A stretch of 64,000 bases of DNA from Isoperla grammatica (lineage: Eukaryota; Arthropoda; Insecta; Plecoptera; Perlodidae). The notes beneath the pieces were generated by a model, which did not search any database, was not told the origin of the DNA, and saw only the letters and a program-made list of their open reading frames with translations. Within the stretch, counting starts at the first letter, position 1, and the number at the start of each line of letters is the position of its first letter. Position numbers and translations under genes: made by a program. Below, one piece after another: positions 1 through 12,087 of the stretch. Location: NCBI GenBank assembly GCA_945910005.1, contig OX246746.1, positions 22,453,092 to 22,517,091 of the forward strand, in the 5' to 3' direction.

Positions 1-1400
1 TGAAGTGGAATCTACAACTTGTGTAAAATGATTATTTTCCATTTTAAGTGTTGGCTTCAAATGCTTAAGGTTGTGTAGTCTTTCATGACACACCTTTGAC
101 ACATGCGTTCACATTTACCCGAAAATGTCACATTAGGCCTTACTTGCCTTGTTCACTATTAACAATTTGAATAGAATGTTTCTACGAGTTGTTAAAAATG
201 CACTAGGCTTCTTACTCATATCTACAACTCCAAAAATGTAAACTAAGAATATTGACAGTACAGTCTGTGCAGGTGTTTGCTTGACCAACCATTGATTAGC
301 AACATCAATGACCAAGAAAAGGGTCTTCATTTATCCACCTAGAAACAAAAAAGTGAAATGAATATATAACACAGGCCTACCAATTTTGTTATGTGTGGGT
401 ATATGTGTGTAAATACATATATTTAAAGTTAAGTAGGTATAGTTCGCGCCAAGTTAGAAGAGCGCCGGCTATTTCTTTGTATTTGGTTGAACTGTTATGC
501 AACAACTTGTACCTGTCAATGAATAATAAAACCTCTCATTACCAATGACACCCTCCAGTGCGCTTCAGTGCTTCGAAGAACGTGCTGGTAATGTTAATAC
601 CTGCGATGAAAACATTTGGCCATTGGCCATACCTGTGAGGTCGATGTTTTTCTCTGTGCAGACGGGTAGTGCAACATTCTACCTGTGATTGGAATTGCAG
701 CCTTTTGTCCACCTTAAAGTGGAGTTTAAAGATGCGTATAATGCTTGTACAATAGGGCTCGAGAAAGCGCTCTACTAAATTGGCACGAAGTATACTGATT
801 TTACTTTGATGTTTACATTACAGTACAAAAAATGTTTCTAGAGATAAGGGAAACACTAGGGATGTACATATTCGAATACATGGTTATTTCAAATAGTGAA
901 TGGTAAATATTTGATTCAAAATTCAAATATATTTGAATTTGAATACTTTTGAATCAGGTTACACACCGGGCATAATTTCCCCCAGAATACGTGCTGCTGA
1001 TAATTTGCATCGTGGGAAAAAGTATGGTCTATCTAGTATCTATAAGATGAAGTATTTTCACTTAATTATCTTTAATAGTATTTTTGTAATGATTTTTCCA
1101 TCTACCGATATGGCAGGGTGTGTTGTAAAACTGATTGCCAGACTCAAAGATAAAGCTGTCATAAACTTGGAAAGAATTGCTCGTCTGCCTGCAAGGAATG
1201 CAATGGAATCAGCTGTACCAATCAACCTTCATTTAAAATTTACCTACTATTTATCATTTATCGATATGGACCTGTAACTTTGACAAGTTGACATGAAACC
1301 ATTGTATTCAAATTATAATTAATTTAACTATTCTGAAAAATAGCTTTTAATGAAAACATATTCTAAAATACTAATGTGTCCTTATGGTTTTAGGTGTACC
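1..1400. other. Gene-free AT-rich stretch
   Basis: No gene is supported here. Short open frames (for example 933-1277) have no recognisable domain and look like chance frames. A TAGGGATGTACATATTCGAA-type end near 855, similar to ends of small hAT-like elements, and an AT-rich palindromic tract at about 880-950 suggest a decayed inverted-repeat element. I could not find its second end. Confidence 0.4.
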
Positions 1401-2810
1401 CAGGGGTCGAAATTAACTGTTTTTGCGTGGGCTAGCGGCAACGATAGTCCTCTAGTCCTAGAGCATTTTTACTAGCCCGCAATCAAATAGGTTATTATAT
1501 TGATGTAAAACGATCACATTTAAATGTTTAAGTCACAATATTCGCCGTGTTTTACGTGTGGATGTGGGACTGTGGGGGACTACGAAGTGACCGGAAATGA
1601 TTTTTCGCCATAATAATAAAATAAGACGATTAGCCTAGATTAAGAGATTTGCGACAGACACTTGGCAGTTTAGCTTCTGCAACTGTAGGTGCTCTTTGGT
1701 TTAGGCAGGCCTTGAATATAACGCCTCATATTGTAATACCACGAAGGTAATCACGTGATATGATATTTGAAACATAAGCAAACTTAAGTCTTGTTACCAA
1801 AAGTAATGCGTTATGTAATGTTTGGTTAATTTCCGGTAGACTATGTGTTCATATGCCACACAATCAAAGATGGCTGCTCTCACGAATTAAGTCCATAGAA
1901 GAACATAACCTAACTCAGTCTAGACTTTAAGCCTATTTGTGCAGACTTGCCTATACTAAACATTAGAGATTCAGATTTTATTGCCATACTTACCTTTACA
2001 CGTGAACTGCCGTTCGGTTATCCAGTCGCAACCCTCGACAATTCCACTCGCCAGATCGCCATTGGCGAGTTGCAATCTTACTCGCAACATTGGTAAAACT
2101 TCAAATGACCTGCCTACCGTACCAATACGCAGTCTGTATTGTAGGTGGTCGGCCATTGCTTTTTGCGGCGAGGGAGTGGGGGGCAAGCAGATGGTAACAG
2201 TTCCGTTGTACACGAGAATAAGGTGTGCTACTGTGGTAGAGTGGGGGTATGAGTAGGGGTACACAAAACAATGATAGCAAGAGAAAGGTAGACGGATGAT
2301 ATTAGACAACTAATCAACTATATATAATGTTGAAGTTTTATTTTTGAAGTTTTATGGTTAGAAGTAGTCTGCAGGTAGAACCACAACGTACGAGAATCGA
2401 ATGTAACAACCGAGGCCATCCATAGTCCACACTGATAATTGCGTTGAGAAGGGTTGACTTTCAATTTGAGTGTAGCAATTAATCATGTGTTATGCAGATG
2501 TATTGGTAGTATCACATGGCCTAATTGATATAGTGCAATTAAGTTTCATACCATCTAGGTGTAGGGCTAATTTGTCCTCGAACCTAAATTGATCATATTA
2601 CGAAGTACCACAACCACCCCATCCCTTAGTTCGATGGCGAGTGGGAATTTGCTTTGGCGAGCTGGGTTCAGGGTAATTTGTCGAGGGTTGTCTAGTGGAT
2701 GACGAAATCAGCGAACATAAACACGCGAATATAAAACAAAAAATAAGAATTGAAAAATTTAAAAAAAAGTTGAAATTAGATTATTATTATTATTATTTTA
2801 TTATTATTAT

Positions 2811-2870
<60 letters not shown>

Positions 2871-2942
2871 AAGTTAAAATTAGATTTTTTAAGCCCGAGC
2901 AAAGTTTCTCTAGCCTCGGGCAAGCGTTAATTTCAAGCCCTG
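1401..2942. mobile_element. hAT-like non-autonomous DNA transposon, 1.54 kb
   Basis: The left end CAGGGGTCGAAATTAAC at 1401 is mirrored by the right end GTTAATTTCAAGCCCTG ending at 2942, a 17-bp terminal inverted repeat with two mismatches. The flanking octamers are GGTGTACC (1393-1400) and GGAATACC (2943-2950), six of eight identical, as expected for an old 8-bp hAT target duplication. No transposase frame is visible. Inside, CTCGCCA-containing segments near 1980-2060 and 2635-2710 are inverted copies of each other, so the element has internal foldback structure. It also contains an ATT microsatellite. The hAT assignment rests on the end sequence and the 8-bp duplication only. Confidence 0.7.
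2780..2869. repeat. (ATT)n microsatellite
   Basis: About 90 bp of ATT trinucleotide repeat with a few interruptions, inside the hAT-like element at 1401-2942. Confidence 0.95.
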
Positions 2943-4304
2943 GGAATACCTATCGTGAAGAGAGAATCATTGATGTACAGATAAAAATCATATTTGAAAA
3001 TTGATACGGCATTTAATATTTAATAATTTAATTTAATTTCATAATTTAAATGTATTTTTGTTAAGATCTTAGGCCTATTATTTATCAATAATTTTCGACT
3101 AATTATTGACCTCTAGTGACCCCTGTGTTAAAAAAACGAAAGTGTCAACCTGCAGTTCAAAGCATTAATTTAAATCCAAACTCGACTAGTTTGGGTACAT
3201 TTAAAATTTAAAAGTGTAATTATAATTACCTGTTTTAATTAAAGCTACATAGGCCTATAAAGAGGCTAGTAAATCGGATTTTTGTAGATTTTGCCTATGC
3301 TTAAGTTGGATTTTTTCCTAAAGAAGATTATGCCAATTGCAATTTGTCCTAGGTCAATACGGAAATGGCCTGGGTCATGAGTAGGCTATTGTTATGTACA
3401 CGCTTACCTCTGGTTCTTCTAGTAAATGTATCCGACAATGTGGTGTATGGAGAAGAGTTCGCAGAAAGTATGATTGGGCACCGAAGTTCTTCAATGTAAG
3501 TACAATCTGAAAATGCAGTAAAATGTCATAACAATTCTAACTGGGATGATAGAATAGTATTAATTTACCATAGGTACCAAGAACATTTCCCATTCTCACT
3601 GCCGCCTTGGCTATCTAACATTCTATTTCTATGCCGTTGTTAGTTATGCATGCCACCACTAAAATGTTTATTACTCTTCCCTATTATATATTTTTGAATT
3701 CTCAACGGAGCCTGGAGTAGGTCTAGAATAGGTCTAAGATAGCTCTGTCTACTTTAATGAGAGAGCATGAGAGAACTAAGTGCATTGATATACAACAATC
3801 ATCATTATCAACCTAAGAAAGCAAAACTGAACAATCCGTGCCCCCACTCCCCTCGTGTCGATTAGCCATCGTTGCAAAAAAATTACACCTAAAGCCCAAT
3901 TAGTATCGTCTTCTGTAGGCCTATGGAAGAATGCTGCGGAACGGTTGCGAGTTTAAAGGAGCGCACCCGCCCGTCTTAGCTTTACTGCAATCATGTTCTC
4001 GTGTTCGAGCTTAGACTATGACGCCATCACTTTGACGCGGCCGACCACCGGATTCATTGTCCGTGCCTACCTTAGTGGAGACGCAAGCTTTGAAGCTTTG
4101 TTGAATACTTCCGCGATCGTTTTGCATCAAAGACAATGCAACCTGATACCGCAGCAATATAATGTCTCTTTCCACAACTTTGCGAATCATTTGACACCCA
4201 TGACAATAAAACGCGCATTTAGTATTATTTACTACCCGGGTAGTCCGGGTACGGCGCGAGCGTACCCGGGTACAACTATTTCCGGGTATTGACATCCCTC
4301 AATG
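2943..4304. other. Gene-free stretch with one end of a small inverted-repeat element
   Basis: No coding region is supported. At 4228-4297 there is a CCGGGTA-rich stretch ending in CCGGGTATTGACATCCCT, which resembles the ends of the hAT-like MITE at 22046-22519 (AGGGATGACATCGGGTA). The matching left end was not found. The open frames at 3993-4295 on both strands come from this repetitive sequence. Confidence 0.4.
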
Positions 4305-4585
4305 ACCGAATAAGACAAAAAACAAGAATTACTCTCTCGATAAATATTCGGATAGGCGCGTCCTTGGCCCCAAAACCATATCTATAAGACCTAGGCCTAG
4401 ACCTATGCCTATGCCCAAGGTCTAGGGCTAGGCCTATGTGGATAGCATTAAAACGGTGAAACTAGACATGGGCCTAGGCCTGCATGGATTAAATGGACAG
4501 GTCAGGCATAGGCACCTAGGCCTAGGCCTACACACTAACTTGAATTTAAAATGTCTGCAACTCGTATTTAAGTAGGGCTACCGAG
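4305..4585 (-). repeat. Inverted copy of the repeat at 19455-19690
   Basis: This stretch, beginning with TGACCGAATAAGACAAA, is the near-exact reverse complement of 19455-19690. It includes shared blocks such as GGATAGGCGCGTCCTTGGCC and GTGGATAGCATTAAAACGG. The two copies differ mainly in the amount of TAGGCC hexamer sequence. It is part of a dispersed repeat carrying the promoter-like module annotated at 4850-5130. Confidence 0.8.
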
Positions 4586-5410
4586 CTAGGCAGCTAAGCC
4601 TAGGCCTAGGCTAGAAAGATCCCAAAGTCCTGCCGCATTTGCTTAGCATTAAATGGGAAAAGTAGGCATCCTAGGCCTCCTATAAAAAGGTTAAAAAAGA
4701 TACACGCACATACACATATAGGCCTACCGTACTTATAAACTTTCTGCCACTAGGCTAGGCCTAGTATTGAAATAAGTCTACCTAGGGGCTAGGCCTAGGA
4801 CCTAGCCCAAGGCCTAGACTAGGGCCTAGGCCTACTCTAGACCTAGTCTCGAATAATCTTACCTGACAGCACACAGCATCTAGGCCTATAATATATTCAT
4901 GATCACACTAATGAGCCCTCATCTGAACAATTTTACAGCCGTCGGTTCTTTGAGAAATCTAATAAATAACTAAAGACATTGCGGTAATCAGCAATGGTGG
5001 ATTCTTGATGAGCCATAGGCCTGACAGTGTTTTGTTTCGTTCAAATGCTCTCCTCTGATTGGTTCATAAGCGACAATGGTTTATTCGCGCGAGGAAAAGA
5101 GAGTTGCTCTCCATTGGTTGTTAATCAGAACACAAGGTCGGTAAAATAGTGGACCTAGTAGTAGGCCTACTATTTTACCGATCTTTGGGGAAACTAGGCT
5201 TAGGCCTAGGCCAAATAAACAGGTTAAGCATAGATATGCACACAGCACACTTACTTATAAACTTCCTGCCACTCGTATTTAAGTAGATCTACCTAGGCGG
5301 CTAAGCTTACGCTACAGCTGTGCTTACGCTTAAATCTAGGCCTAGCCTAGGCTAGAAAAGCTGTGAAGTCCTGCGCCTAGGCCTAGGCCCTAGGTTACGA
5401 CCAACCCTAG
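4381..5410. repeat. TAGGCC-hexamer-rich tract
   Basis: Dense imperfect TAGGCC/GGCCTA hexamers, in places tandem (TAGGCCTAGGCCTA). Similar tracts lie at 18440-19010, 29290-29820, 52440-52880 and 57480-58110, and single hexamers are scattered through the window. It is a genome-wide simple-sequence habit rather than a gene feature. Confidence 0.85.
4850..5130 (+). repeat. Promoter-like repeat module, copy 1 of 4
   Basis: A roughly 280-bp module shared with 5415-5710, 19005-19320 and 29815-30120. Conserved landmarks in order are TCTCGAATAATCTTACCTGA, CATCTGAAC, AAAGACATTGCGGTAATC, CTCTGATTGGTTCATAAG and CCATTGGTTGTTAAT. The last two are inverted CCAAT (ATTGG) boxes about 56 bp apart. No coding frame is conserved between copies. 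A promoter role is inference from the paired ATTGG boxes. Confidence 0.6.
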
Positions 5411-5414
5411 ACCC

Positions 5415-5710
5415 AGTCTCGAATAATCTTACCTGACAGCACACAGCATTTATAATGTATGCATAATCACGCTAATGAACGTTCATCTGAACAATTTTGC
5501 AGCAGTCGGTTCTCTGAGGAAAGTAATAAAATAGTAAAGACATTGCGGTAATCGGCAATGAAGCGTCGTGGGACAATGCTGTTCCGATCTAAAATGCTGC
5601 CCTCTGATTGGTTCATAAGTGGCAATTGTTTCATTCGCGGGAGGAAAGGAGAGTTGCCCTCCATTGGTTGTTAATAGAACTAATTGTAGCGCGCTTATTT
5701 TAAACAATTT
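5415..5710 (+). repeat. Promoter-like repeat module, copy 2 of 4
   Basis: Second tandem copy of the module at 4850-5130, in the same orientation. It has the same order of landmarks and a 56-bp spacing between CTGATTGG and CCATTGG. It ends in TAGCGCGCTTATTTTAAA, which is also present in the copies near 19310 and 30110. Confidence 0.65.
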
Positions 5711-5829
5711 AATTAAATATATATATATATATACATATATATGCGTAATTTTGAAGTGGTCTTTAAAAAATTAATTGAGTTACTTAACATATTGTGTTAA
5801 GATCCTAAACCATAAACTACGTTTGGGTC

Positions 5830-7545
5830 AGTGATGGCCTCATTTTATCTGAGCTCATCACTCAGAGTAACAAGGTACTGCAGGGGGATCCTACCAGTCC
5901 ACTGCTATTTAATCTGCTGTCGGCAGATATTACAAATTTTATATTCGACAACAACAATCGTGACGTGTATTTAATCATGTATGCAGACGACTTAGTACCA
6001 TATTCGAAAAACCTTTCCCAGCTGCAGTATACATTAAATAAATTAAAGTTTCAACAAATTAGTTGTTAATATAAATAAAACAAAAGCTGTAAAATTCAGG
6101 AAGGGCGGAAAGCTTGCAAAGACCGACGTCCTGAGTTACAGCAGATAGAATTTGCAACCGCATTCAAATACCTCGGAGTTATTTTCCAACAAATAGGGAC
6201 CTGCTTTTCACACCATGTCAAAGCCTGCTGCGTACCCTGCATACCCTGTCAACCGTGTGCGCATGCAATGAAGCTGTTTCAGCTCAAAATCGCCCTAATC
6301 GCTTCGTACAGTATAGAGGTTATATGGCAATATCTAAAAGTCTCGGATCTCAAAATATTAGAATCTGTAAAAACCTTATACATAAAAAAAGCTGTTGTGT
6401 GTTTCAAAATTTACAAGGTCTCGCTAAGTATATAAAATGATGGACGAGTCTTTCTTGGCCTCGGATATCATGCTTAAATATGACCTCTCGGATACTAACG
6501 CCTACACTGAATTCTGCGAGGCCGGTATAAGTAAGGCGCAAGACATTGACCCCCAGTTCCATCTAGCCGACTTATTCAAAACAGAAAGTTGGAAAAAGCC
6601 TTTTGCAGAAAATAGGAATATCCTAACAAGACTGGCTGCTCACGGCTTCCATCATCGTTTCTGCTCTAGCAAAAAGTACCACTCTAATTACGAGATATGT
6701 CTTTGTGAAAAATGTACCTCTCCATGTAGCCTTTACCATATTTATGTCTCCCCTCCAGGACCCACTCATTCGCGGGACATGCGAAAGGCGAAGCTTAATC
6801 ACACTGGTCATGTACATTTTACATTTTACTACATAATATCTCTTATTCTATTGCCAATTTACATATATACTGTATGTGCTAGAAAGCTCAATGCCAAATG
6901 TAACCTAAAAGACAGTATCCTATTTATCTTATGTACCTATTATATAACTCATGTTTATGCATACAATATACTACAAAGTTTAATGCCAAATCTGCAATCT
7001 TAAGGGCAAAGGGTAGTCTCTACGTCAAAAACCGAAGACAATGTTCATTTTAAAATTATATCTCAAGATTGCAACAAGAAATTGAAAATCTAAATCAGCA
7101 GCGCACTTTGCTTTGGTAAGCCCTACAGATTGAATAAAATATTATAACCATAAGCGTAGTATTTTGATTATAATTCGATAATTAGTAATAAAATTAATTA
7201 TTTATAATAAAACATACTGATTATAATATAAGCCACGACTTAGCGCATTCAATGTGTAGGGCTTACTAAACCACAGTGCGCTGTTGATTCAGATTTTCGA
7301 TTTTGAAGCCCATTCTTGTGATATAATTTTTAAATGAAAATGTTGTGCGGTTTTTGACGTAGAGGTATCCTTCCCTAAAACTGTTGTACTGACTGACTGT
7401 ATTGTATGTAAAGTAATTCTAAATTTTAAAGGTAGGTCCATCGTACTTGTCCATAATTGAGGTTTAATTGTATTTTATATTGAAGTTCATTCTTCGCTCC
7501 CTAGGGGGTGCTATGTACACCTTGGTGTTTAATAAAGAATTGATT
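5830..7545 (+). mobile_element. Non-LTR retrotransposon fragment (RT 3' part to 3' end)
   Basis: A 5'-truncated, frame-broken non-LTR retrotransposon. Around 5875-6060 the translation shows the reverse transcriptase blocks LQGDPTSPLLFN and MYADDLV, the latter being the catalytic YADD motif. Further frames at 6065-6440 match the thumb/connection region (KYLG, then an IKKA-type block). The frame at 6437-7003 continues as an RT C-terminal domain up to about residue 110. The sequence ends with AATAAAGAATTGATTGAT at about 7535-7550, typical of a non-LTR 3' end with a short-repeat tail. A palindromic MITE is inserted at 7018-7364. At least two frameshifts make it a pseudogene; the clade was not determined. 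Confidence 0.75.
7018..7364. mobile_element. Long-TIR MITE (foldback element), copy 1
   Basis: The end CTCTACGTCAAAAACCG at 7018 is perfectly mirrored by CGGTTTTTGACGTAGAG ending at 7364. The inverted similarity continues inward for about 110 bp with indels (CAGCGCAC, GGTAAGCCCTA on the left and TAGGGCTTACTAAACC, GTGCGCTG on the right). A sibling lies at 36493-36837. It has no coding capacity. Confidence 0.85.
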
Positions 7546-7677
7546 GATAAAAAATTAATACAATACTAGTCCAATCCCAATAGCACTATTAGTTCCTAGA
7601 AATGTTTTGTTTAAAAAAGACAAAATCAGAAATTACTGAAAACTACAACGGATGCCATCGTTTTCGTCCACTGTAAC

Positions 7678-8676
7678 CAGTGGCGTAGGAACCGGGGGAG
7701 CAGGGGAGGGGGACAATGAAATAAGCTGCTTATAATTTCACTTTTCTTATTTGCCATACTAAATAGCCATTATTATTAGTATAGTTGTGACTTGTGAGGT
7801 GGCCTTACACAATTGTCAAACCGCGATTTGCATCATGCCTTTGAATAGTTTCACAGATAAAGAAGTCACATACCGTCACACTGTCTTAGTTTTTCTACTA
7901 AGGATAGATGTAAACAAAGTGTGTCCACGGACTAAAGATGATAAGACTCATGGTTCCCGGCTACCGAACAATACTTGATATTGTAGAGCATTTTCAGAAA
8001 CTGCATCAGGAAACACGAGATCAGTTCCCATCATCCGACTTACAGTTATTGTTAGTTGTGCCAGCAACATCTGCTACTGTGGAAAGAAGTTTTTCTATGC
8101 TTCGTCGAATAAAGACCTATACCTGCGAAGTACCATGACACAACAGAGACTCAACAATCTATGTATCTGTAACGCCTACCAAGATCATTTAGACTGTCTC
8201 GACATAAATCATGCTATGAATGACTTCATTGAAAGTTCAGCATATAGGCGTGATGTTTTTGGATTTGGTAAAATTGCAACAAGCAAGTAAATATTAACCA
8301 CAGAATCAAAACACAACTTATTTTAGATAGTAAAGATAGGCCTATTTGTTATTTTATTCGTAGGAATGACGTTTTATTTAATATTCTCATTTTTTAGAAC
8401 ATCCATATTTTAGAGATTTATTTTAGAGATTTTTATTTTTAACTTTGATATACACCCCTATAGTGTTTTTTTTTTACTTGCATGCAAATGATGCAGTAAT
8501 AAATAATCAACTTACGCACGCCCTTACTCCATTGATTACTAAATGATAATAACATGATGAATGCCCTACCCCCCCCCCCCCCCCCCCATGTTGAGACAGG
8601 AGAGAGTCCTCATAAATTTGCCCCCCCTCCCCCCCCCCCCCCCCCCCCCAACTTTCAAAACGTTCCTACGGGTCTG
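7678..8676 (+). mobile_element. hAT transposon remnant, 999 bp
   Basis: The element starts CAGTGGCGTAGGAAC and ends GTTCCTACGGGTCTG, imperfect inverted repeats (11 of 15). It is flanked by a perfect 8-bp duplication ACTGTAAC at 7670-7677 and 8677-8684. The paralogous locus near 21800 has a single ACTGTAAC and no insert, a clean empty site. It retains the hAT transposase C-terminal dimerisation region (7938-8290). Poly-C runs at 8570-8587 and 8623-8650 lie inside. CAGTGGCG ends are shared with the element at 13850-14355. Confidence 0.92.
7938..8290 (+). pseudogene. hAT transposase C-terminal (hATC dimerisation) fragment
   Basis: The frame from about 7938 reads through PATSATVERSFSMLRRIKTY, the signature of the hAT family C-terminal dimerisation domain. 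A frameshift near 8118 (around ACCTGCGAAG) moves the downstream part to another frame, where MTQQRLNNL and an FGFGK tail continue to a stop at 8288. In intact elements this domain mediates transposase oligomerisation. The DDE catalytic core and BED finger are absent, so this is a non-functional remnant. A second diverged copy of the same block (ARSFSMLN) is in the element at 13850-14355. Confidence 0.88.
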
Positions 8677-8960
8677 ACTGTAACCAAAATAGAAAACTGA
8701 GAAATCTCTAATTGATTCAAAATGCCATTCCGTCTTGCATATACACATTCCTTTCAGAAAATATCTAAACTTCAAGTCGCACAGTGGCGTCACTATACAG
8801 GGATAATGACGGGCGATTGCCCACCCTCAACTTAAGTTAGCCACCCTGATGTTCCCACTCCATATCTTAATTGTTGGCTAAAAAGTGTGATTTGATGATT
8901 TATTCTATATTTTTACTAATAAAATCGCTGTACAACAACTTTGGTAATGCTTTTGTCATC

Positions 8961-9535
8961 AATCAATGACGTGTTTACGGTCTCGGCCAACCCAAGCAGG
9001 TATTTGAATTAGCCACGGCCGCTGGTTGGCTGCCGCCCACCCACCCATGACGGAAGCAATACCGAAGTTGTTGTACGACAACTATAGTGGACCCAAGAAT
9101 ACTTTACACCTGCTTTTGTCACATCCGGGGCAGTCATAGCCAACCAGCAAACCGCCCAAGACACATCCGGGCCAATACCGATCGCTGATTGGCTACGAAC
9201 CCGTCGCCTGTGATGAAAGCATGTGTAAGGTAGTCTTGGGGCAACTATATAAGGCAGTAGTAAGGTGACCATATTTCGAACTTTTCAAGGTTACAAACCA
9301 CACCATCTTAAAGTGCAAGGGTCAGAATTCCATGGATATCAAGGGGACTCGGGACAGAGCCCCAGTCGCCGGAGGCAAAACATTTTTCAATGTATATTTG
9401 CGACAAATGCCCAGAAAACCGCTTTCTGACATGGAAATATTAATTGAATATGGGTTTAATGTGTAGGCCTACATGTTTATGTCACATATGTCCTGTAGTT
9501 TTTTCCAGCCACCTGTTGATGGAATGATCTGCAAA
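8961..9535. other. Unit 1-specific segment without gene
   Basis: This part of unit 1 has no counterpart in unit 2, which instead has the MITE at 22046-22519 and about 200 bp of other sequence. I see no domain-bearing reading frame. The segment is moderately GC-rich around 9010-9240. Confidence 0.4.
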
Positions 9536-10005
9536 CTGGGGGGCAGTGAGTCAGTGCCAGCTCATGCGGCCCGTGTCAATGAGCGCTATCAACCATCAAA
9601 AGTCGACCAGCAACTGCACCCCCCTCCCCTCCCCCCCAAAAATCACCCAAGAAGTGCTATTGCAATCGACAACATTGTTATTGGTTAACACAACACCAGA
9701 ACATGTTTTCCCTCAAATTACAAACCGGTACAGACACATAATTTTGAATGACACTCTCGGGATCCGGTAACTACAAAGTGTTCTGAAGATGTACTGTAGC
9801 AATAAAACTGGCATGTCTGGTCACCCAACCCTTTAGGCTCAATTACTGAACACAATATTCTGGAACTAAGCTATGCTAGGAATAGAAAGAACTCCTTAGC
9901 AAAATCTCTGGGTTTAATTGTTAGCCTATAGGCCTACTTAGTCAATAATTATTCATCAGAATACCAGCTAATTGAGCTCAACTAGGCAATTAGCTGGTTC
10001 AAAAC

Positions 10006-10825
10006 TTCTTTAACTGGATGGACTTGTCCATCTTTTACTATCTATTGGAATCCGTGGTTCATGAACACTCTTAAGTGTGTCATCCTACATGTGTGCAACA
10101 TTGCCACAGGGTGATTGTCAGCGTTTTCGTCATTATTTCAATCGTGACTGCTAAGTCAGCAGAGGCCAAAGCGAGGCGAGTTTTGCGCCACGCGACGGAC
10201 GGGGAGTCTCACCGAAGGAGCCGAGCGAGATGGTTGTCCGGTAGGTGCGTGAGCCAAGGAGGCCGTGGCTGCCGTGGAGGGCTGACCCCGCGAGGGAAGA
10301 TGTGGTGGAACGGGGGAACCATGTCCTAGCTGCCTGGACGAAGATTGAGGGTACGTGGGAGACGAGCGAAGGAGAACGATATGGACGTGGCACGAGGACG
10401 GACGGATCTGAGTACGGAGACGCGGACACGACAGGCGATTGGAGGACAAACCGGTGGACGGTTGCCAGCTGGAAATGGGGTAATGAGGTATGAAGCGCTG
10501 GCCCTCGTTAGAATAGGTGGAATGTGCCCATCAGGCTGATTATGACCAGAGTCAGGTTCGCCACGCTAAAGCCACATATAGGATAAATGTGATTAATAAT
10601 AAATATGGTTCCTCAAGATTCGAACCAAGGGTCTTGTGATTCAACATAACCTAGATTCCCTGTTCTCCTCAGTCTTGCCAAAGATCCCGCATGTGCGAGT
10701 TCACGTATTTTGAGAGAGTGTTACGTCCCCAGTAAAACCTTGAGACAGCCGACCAGGAACGTGGGTTCGAGTCCCGTACCAGGGTGGTAGGGACAAGGGT
10801 GGGTCGGCCCGTGATCTTGCTACAT
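10006..10825. other. GC-rich insert in unit 1, possibly LTR-derived
   Basis: This roughly 820-bp stretch replaces about 70 bp in unit 2. It is unusually GC- and purine-rich at 10150-10520, which gives several long overlapping but unconvincing frames on both strands. The 3' half (AAATATGGTTCCTC, then TTCGAACCAAGGGTCT) resembles the 3' part of the LTR at 59767-60643. A B-box-like GGTTCGAGTCC occurs at about 10764. A decayed solo LTR is possible; no clear ends or target duplication were found. Confidence 0.3.
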
Positions 10826-11420
10826 GACAATATTTCAAAAAAGAGCTATAAGAATCCTGGCAGGTATCTCCCAACGCCAGTCTTGTAGGGAACACTTCAC
10901 CAGGCTCCGGATTCTAACTCTTTCATCCACCCTTATCATGTCTGCAGCTGTATTCGTTCGTGCCAACGCAGACCTATTCCCACTCAGTACTTCATGCAAT
11001 TCCCACAAAACTAGATCTAGATCTAATATCTTTTACAAGCCCTTTAACCTTCATTCATTCAAACATAGCCCACAATACCTATGCATGAAAATATACAATC
11101 ATCTACCGCTATCTACAAAACAATCAGCATCATTACCTTCTTTCAAATACAAACTAAAATCTTTCCTATTAAGTAGGCCTAATGCATTCTATAACCTAGA
11201 TGAATTCTTTTCTTTCTCCACTGCCCAACCCATTGAAAAAAATGATGTTGCGTACTATAAACGTTAATTATTACCTGTTTACAATACCTATTATATCATA
11301 TAAATGTCTTTGTTTTGTTGTGTACCATTAGTTTTAAGATTTATTTTATATTGACGATGTCCATAAATGTAGTATGTATATGTCTACAGATGAAATAAAT
11401 TGAAATTGAAATTGAATTGA
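10824..11420 (+). mobile_element. Non-LTR retrotransposon 3' end, copy A
   Basis: A frame of about 147 residues (10824-11267) encodes the C-terminal tail of a CR1/Jockey-type reverse transcriptase: FQKRAIRILAG, then SCREHF and LRILTLSS blocks. The fragment ends in GAAATAAATTGAAATTGAAA, a polyadenylation-like signal plus short tandem tail. It is 5'-truncated. The same insertion is present in unit 2 at 23275-23737, so it predates the duplication. A relative lies in opposite orientation at 20065-20880. Confidence 0.85.
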
Positions 11421-11876
11421 AGTGTCTATTTAAGTCCAAAGAATGTGTTTTTTTTATTTTTATTTATTGTTTAGTTATAAGCATTCAACTGTTATTCTAT
11501 ACTGTGTCGGTCCCTTGGTCGACCAAATTTTGTCCTGGCCCCAATCGGGACTCAAAAACCACACAAATCTGGGTTGGTGGAGGCCAGTTTTGTTGGGAAT
11601 ATAGTAATGCTGTAATTCTGTAATTTGTAGCATGCACATCACCATTCTTGTATGCACTTTTTTTATGCACTGGCAACAATAGACGAGGTTAAAAAATGTA
11701 CACAGCAGAAAATGTTCATTACTGACAGACAGTCTTCTAATGAAGACTTTAACACGATTACTGCATCATTAAGAACTCGTCTATGCTTGGAGTATCATAG
11801 GCACACTAATTCACTAGGTACCACGTAGTGAATTAGTTATCTATGACTATAGCTTACATACTTCCGACACGTGCTA

Positions 11877-11936
11877 CAAGACCTTGATCACTCGGGTGTA
11901 AGAAGACTACTCACAGAGTGATCAAGGTCTTGTACC
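11877..11936. repeat. Hairpin CAAGACCTTGATCACTC, unit 1 copy
   Basis: CAAGACCTTGATCACTC and its exact reverse complement GAGTGATCAAGGTCTTG form a 17-bp stem around a loop of roughly 25 nt. It is followed by TACCGAAACGTCC. The same hairpin is in unit 2 (27257-27316). The trailing GAAACGTC is discussed under the hammerhead-like findings. Confidence 0.8.
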
Positions 11937-12087
11937 GAAACGTCCCGGAAAACTTGTGTGTGTTGTCCATTATATATGTTGTTATTTAATTTCTATACCA
12001 TAATGGTCTACAGTTCAGGTAAACTGTTGGGTTCTATCCTTCTACCCATTTTATACGTTATGTTTTAAATTCTAACGGCTATGTGTT

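Noticed and set aside
933..1277. 114-codon ORF as a gene
   Set aside because: No recognisable domain, a start in low-complexity AT sequence, and no splice or homology support.
4381..5410. TAGGCC tract as telomeric repeat
   Set aside because: Animal telomere repeats are TTAGGG or TTAGG; these are imperfect, internal and scattered through the window.
8778..8850. CAGTGGCGTCACTATACAGGG as the start of a third hAT element
   Set aside because: The end resembles hAT termini and is in both units (also about 21908), but no opposite end or target duplication was found.
10075..10539. Overlapping 60-97-codon frames on both strands
   Set aside because: They arise from a GC-rich stop-poor stretch, share no domain and lie in a unit 1-specific, probably LTR-derived insert.
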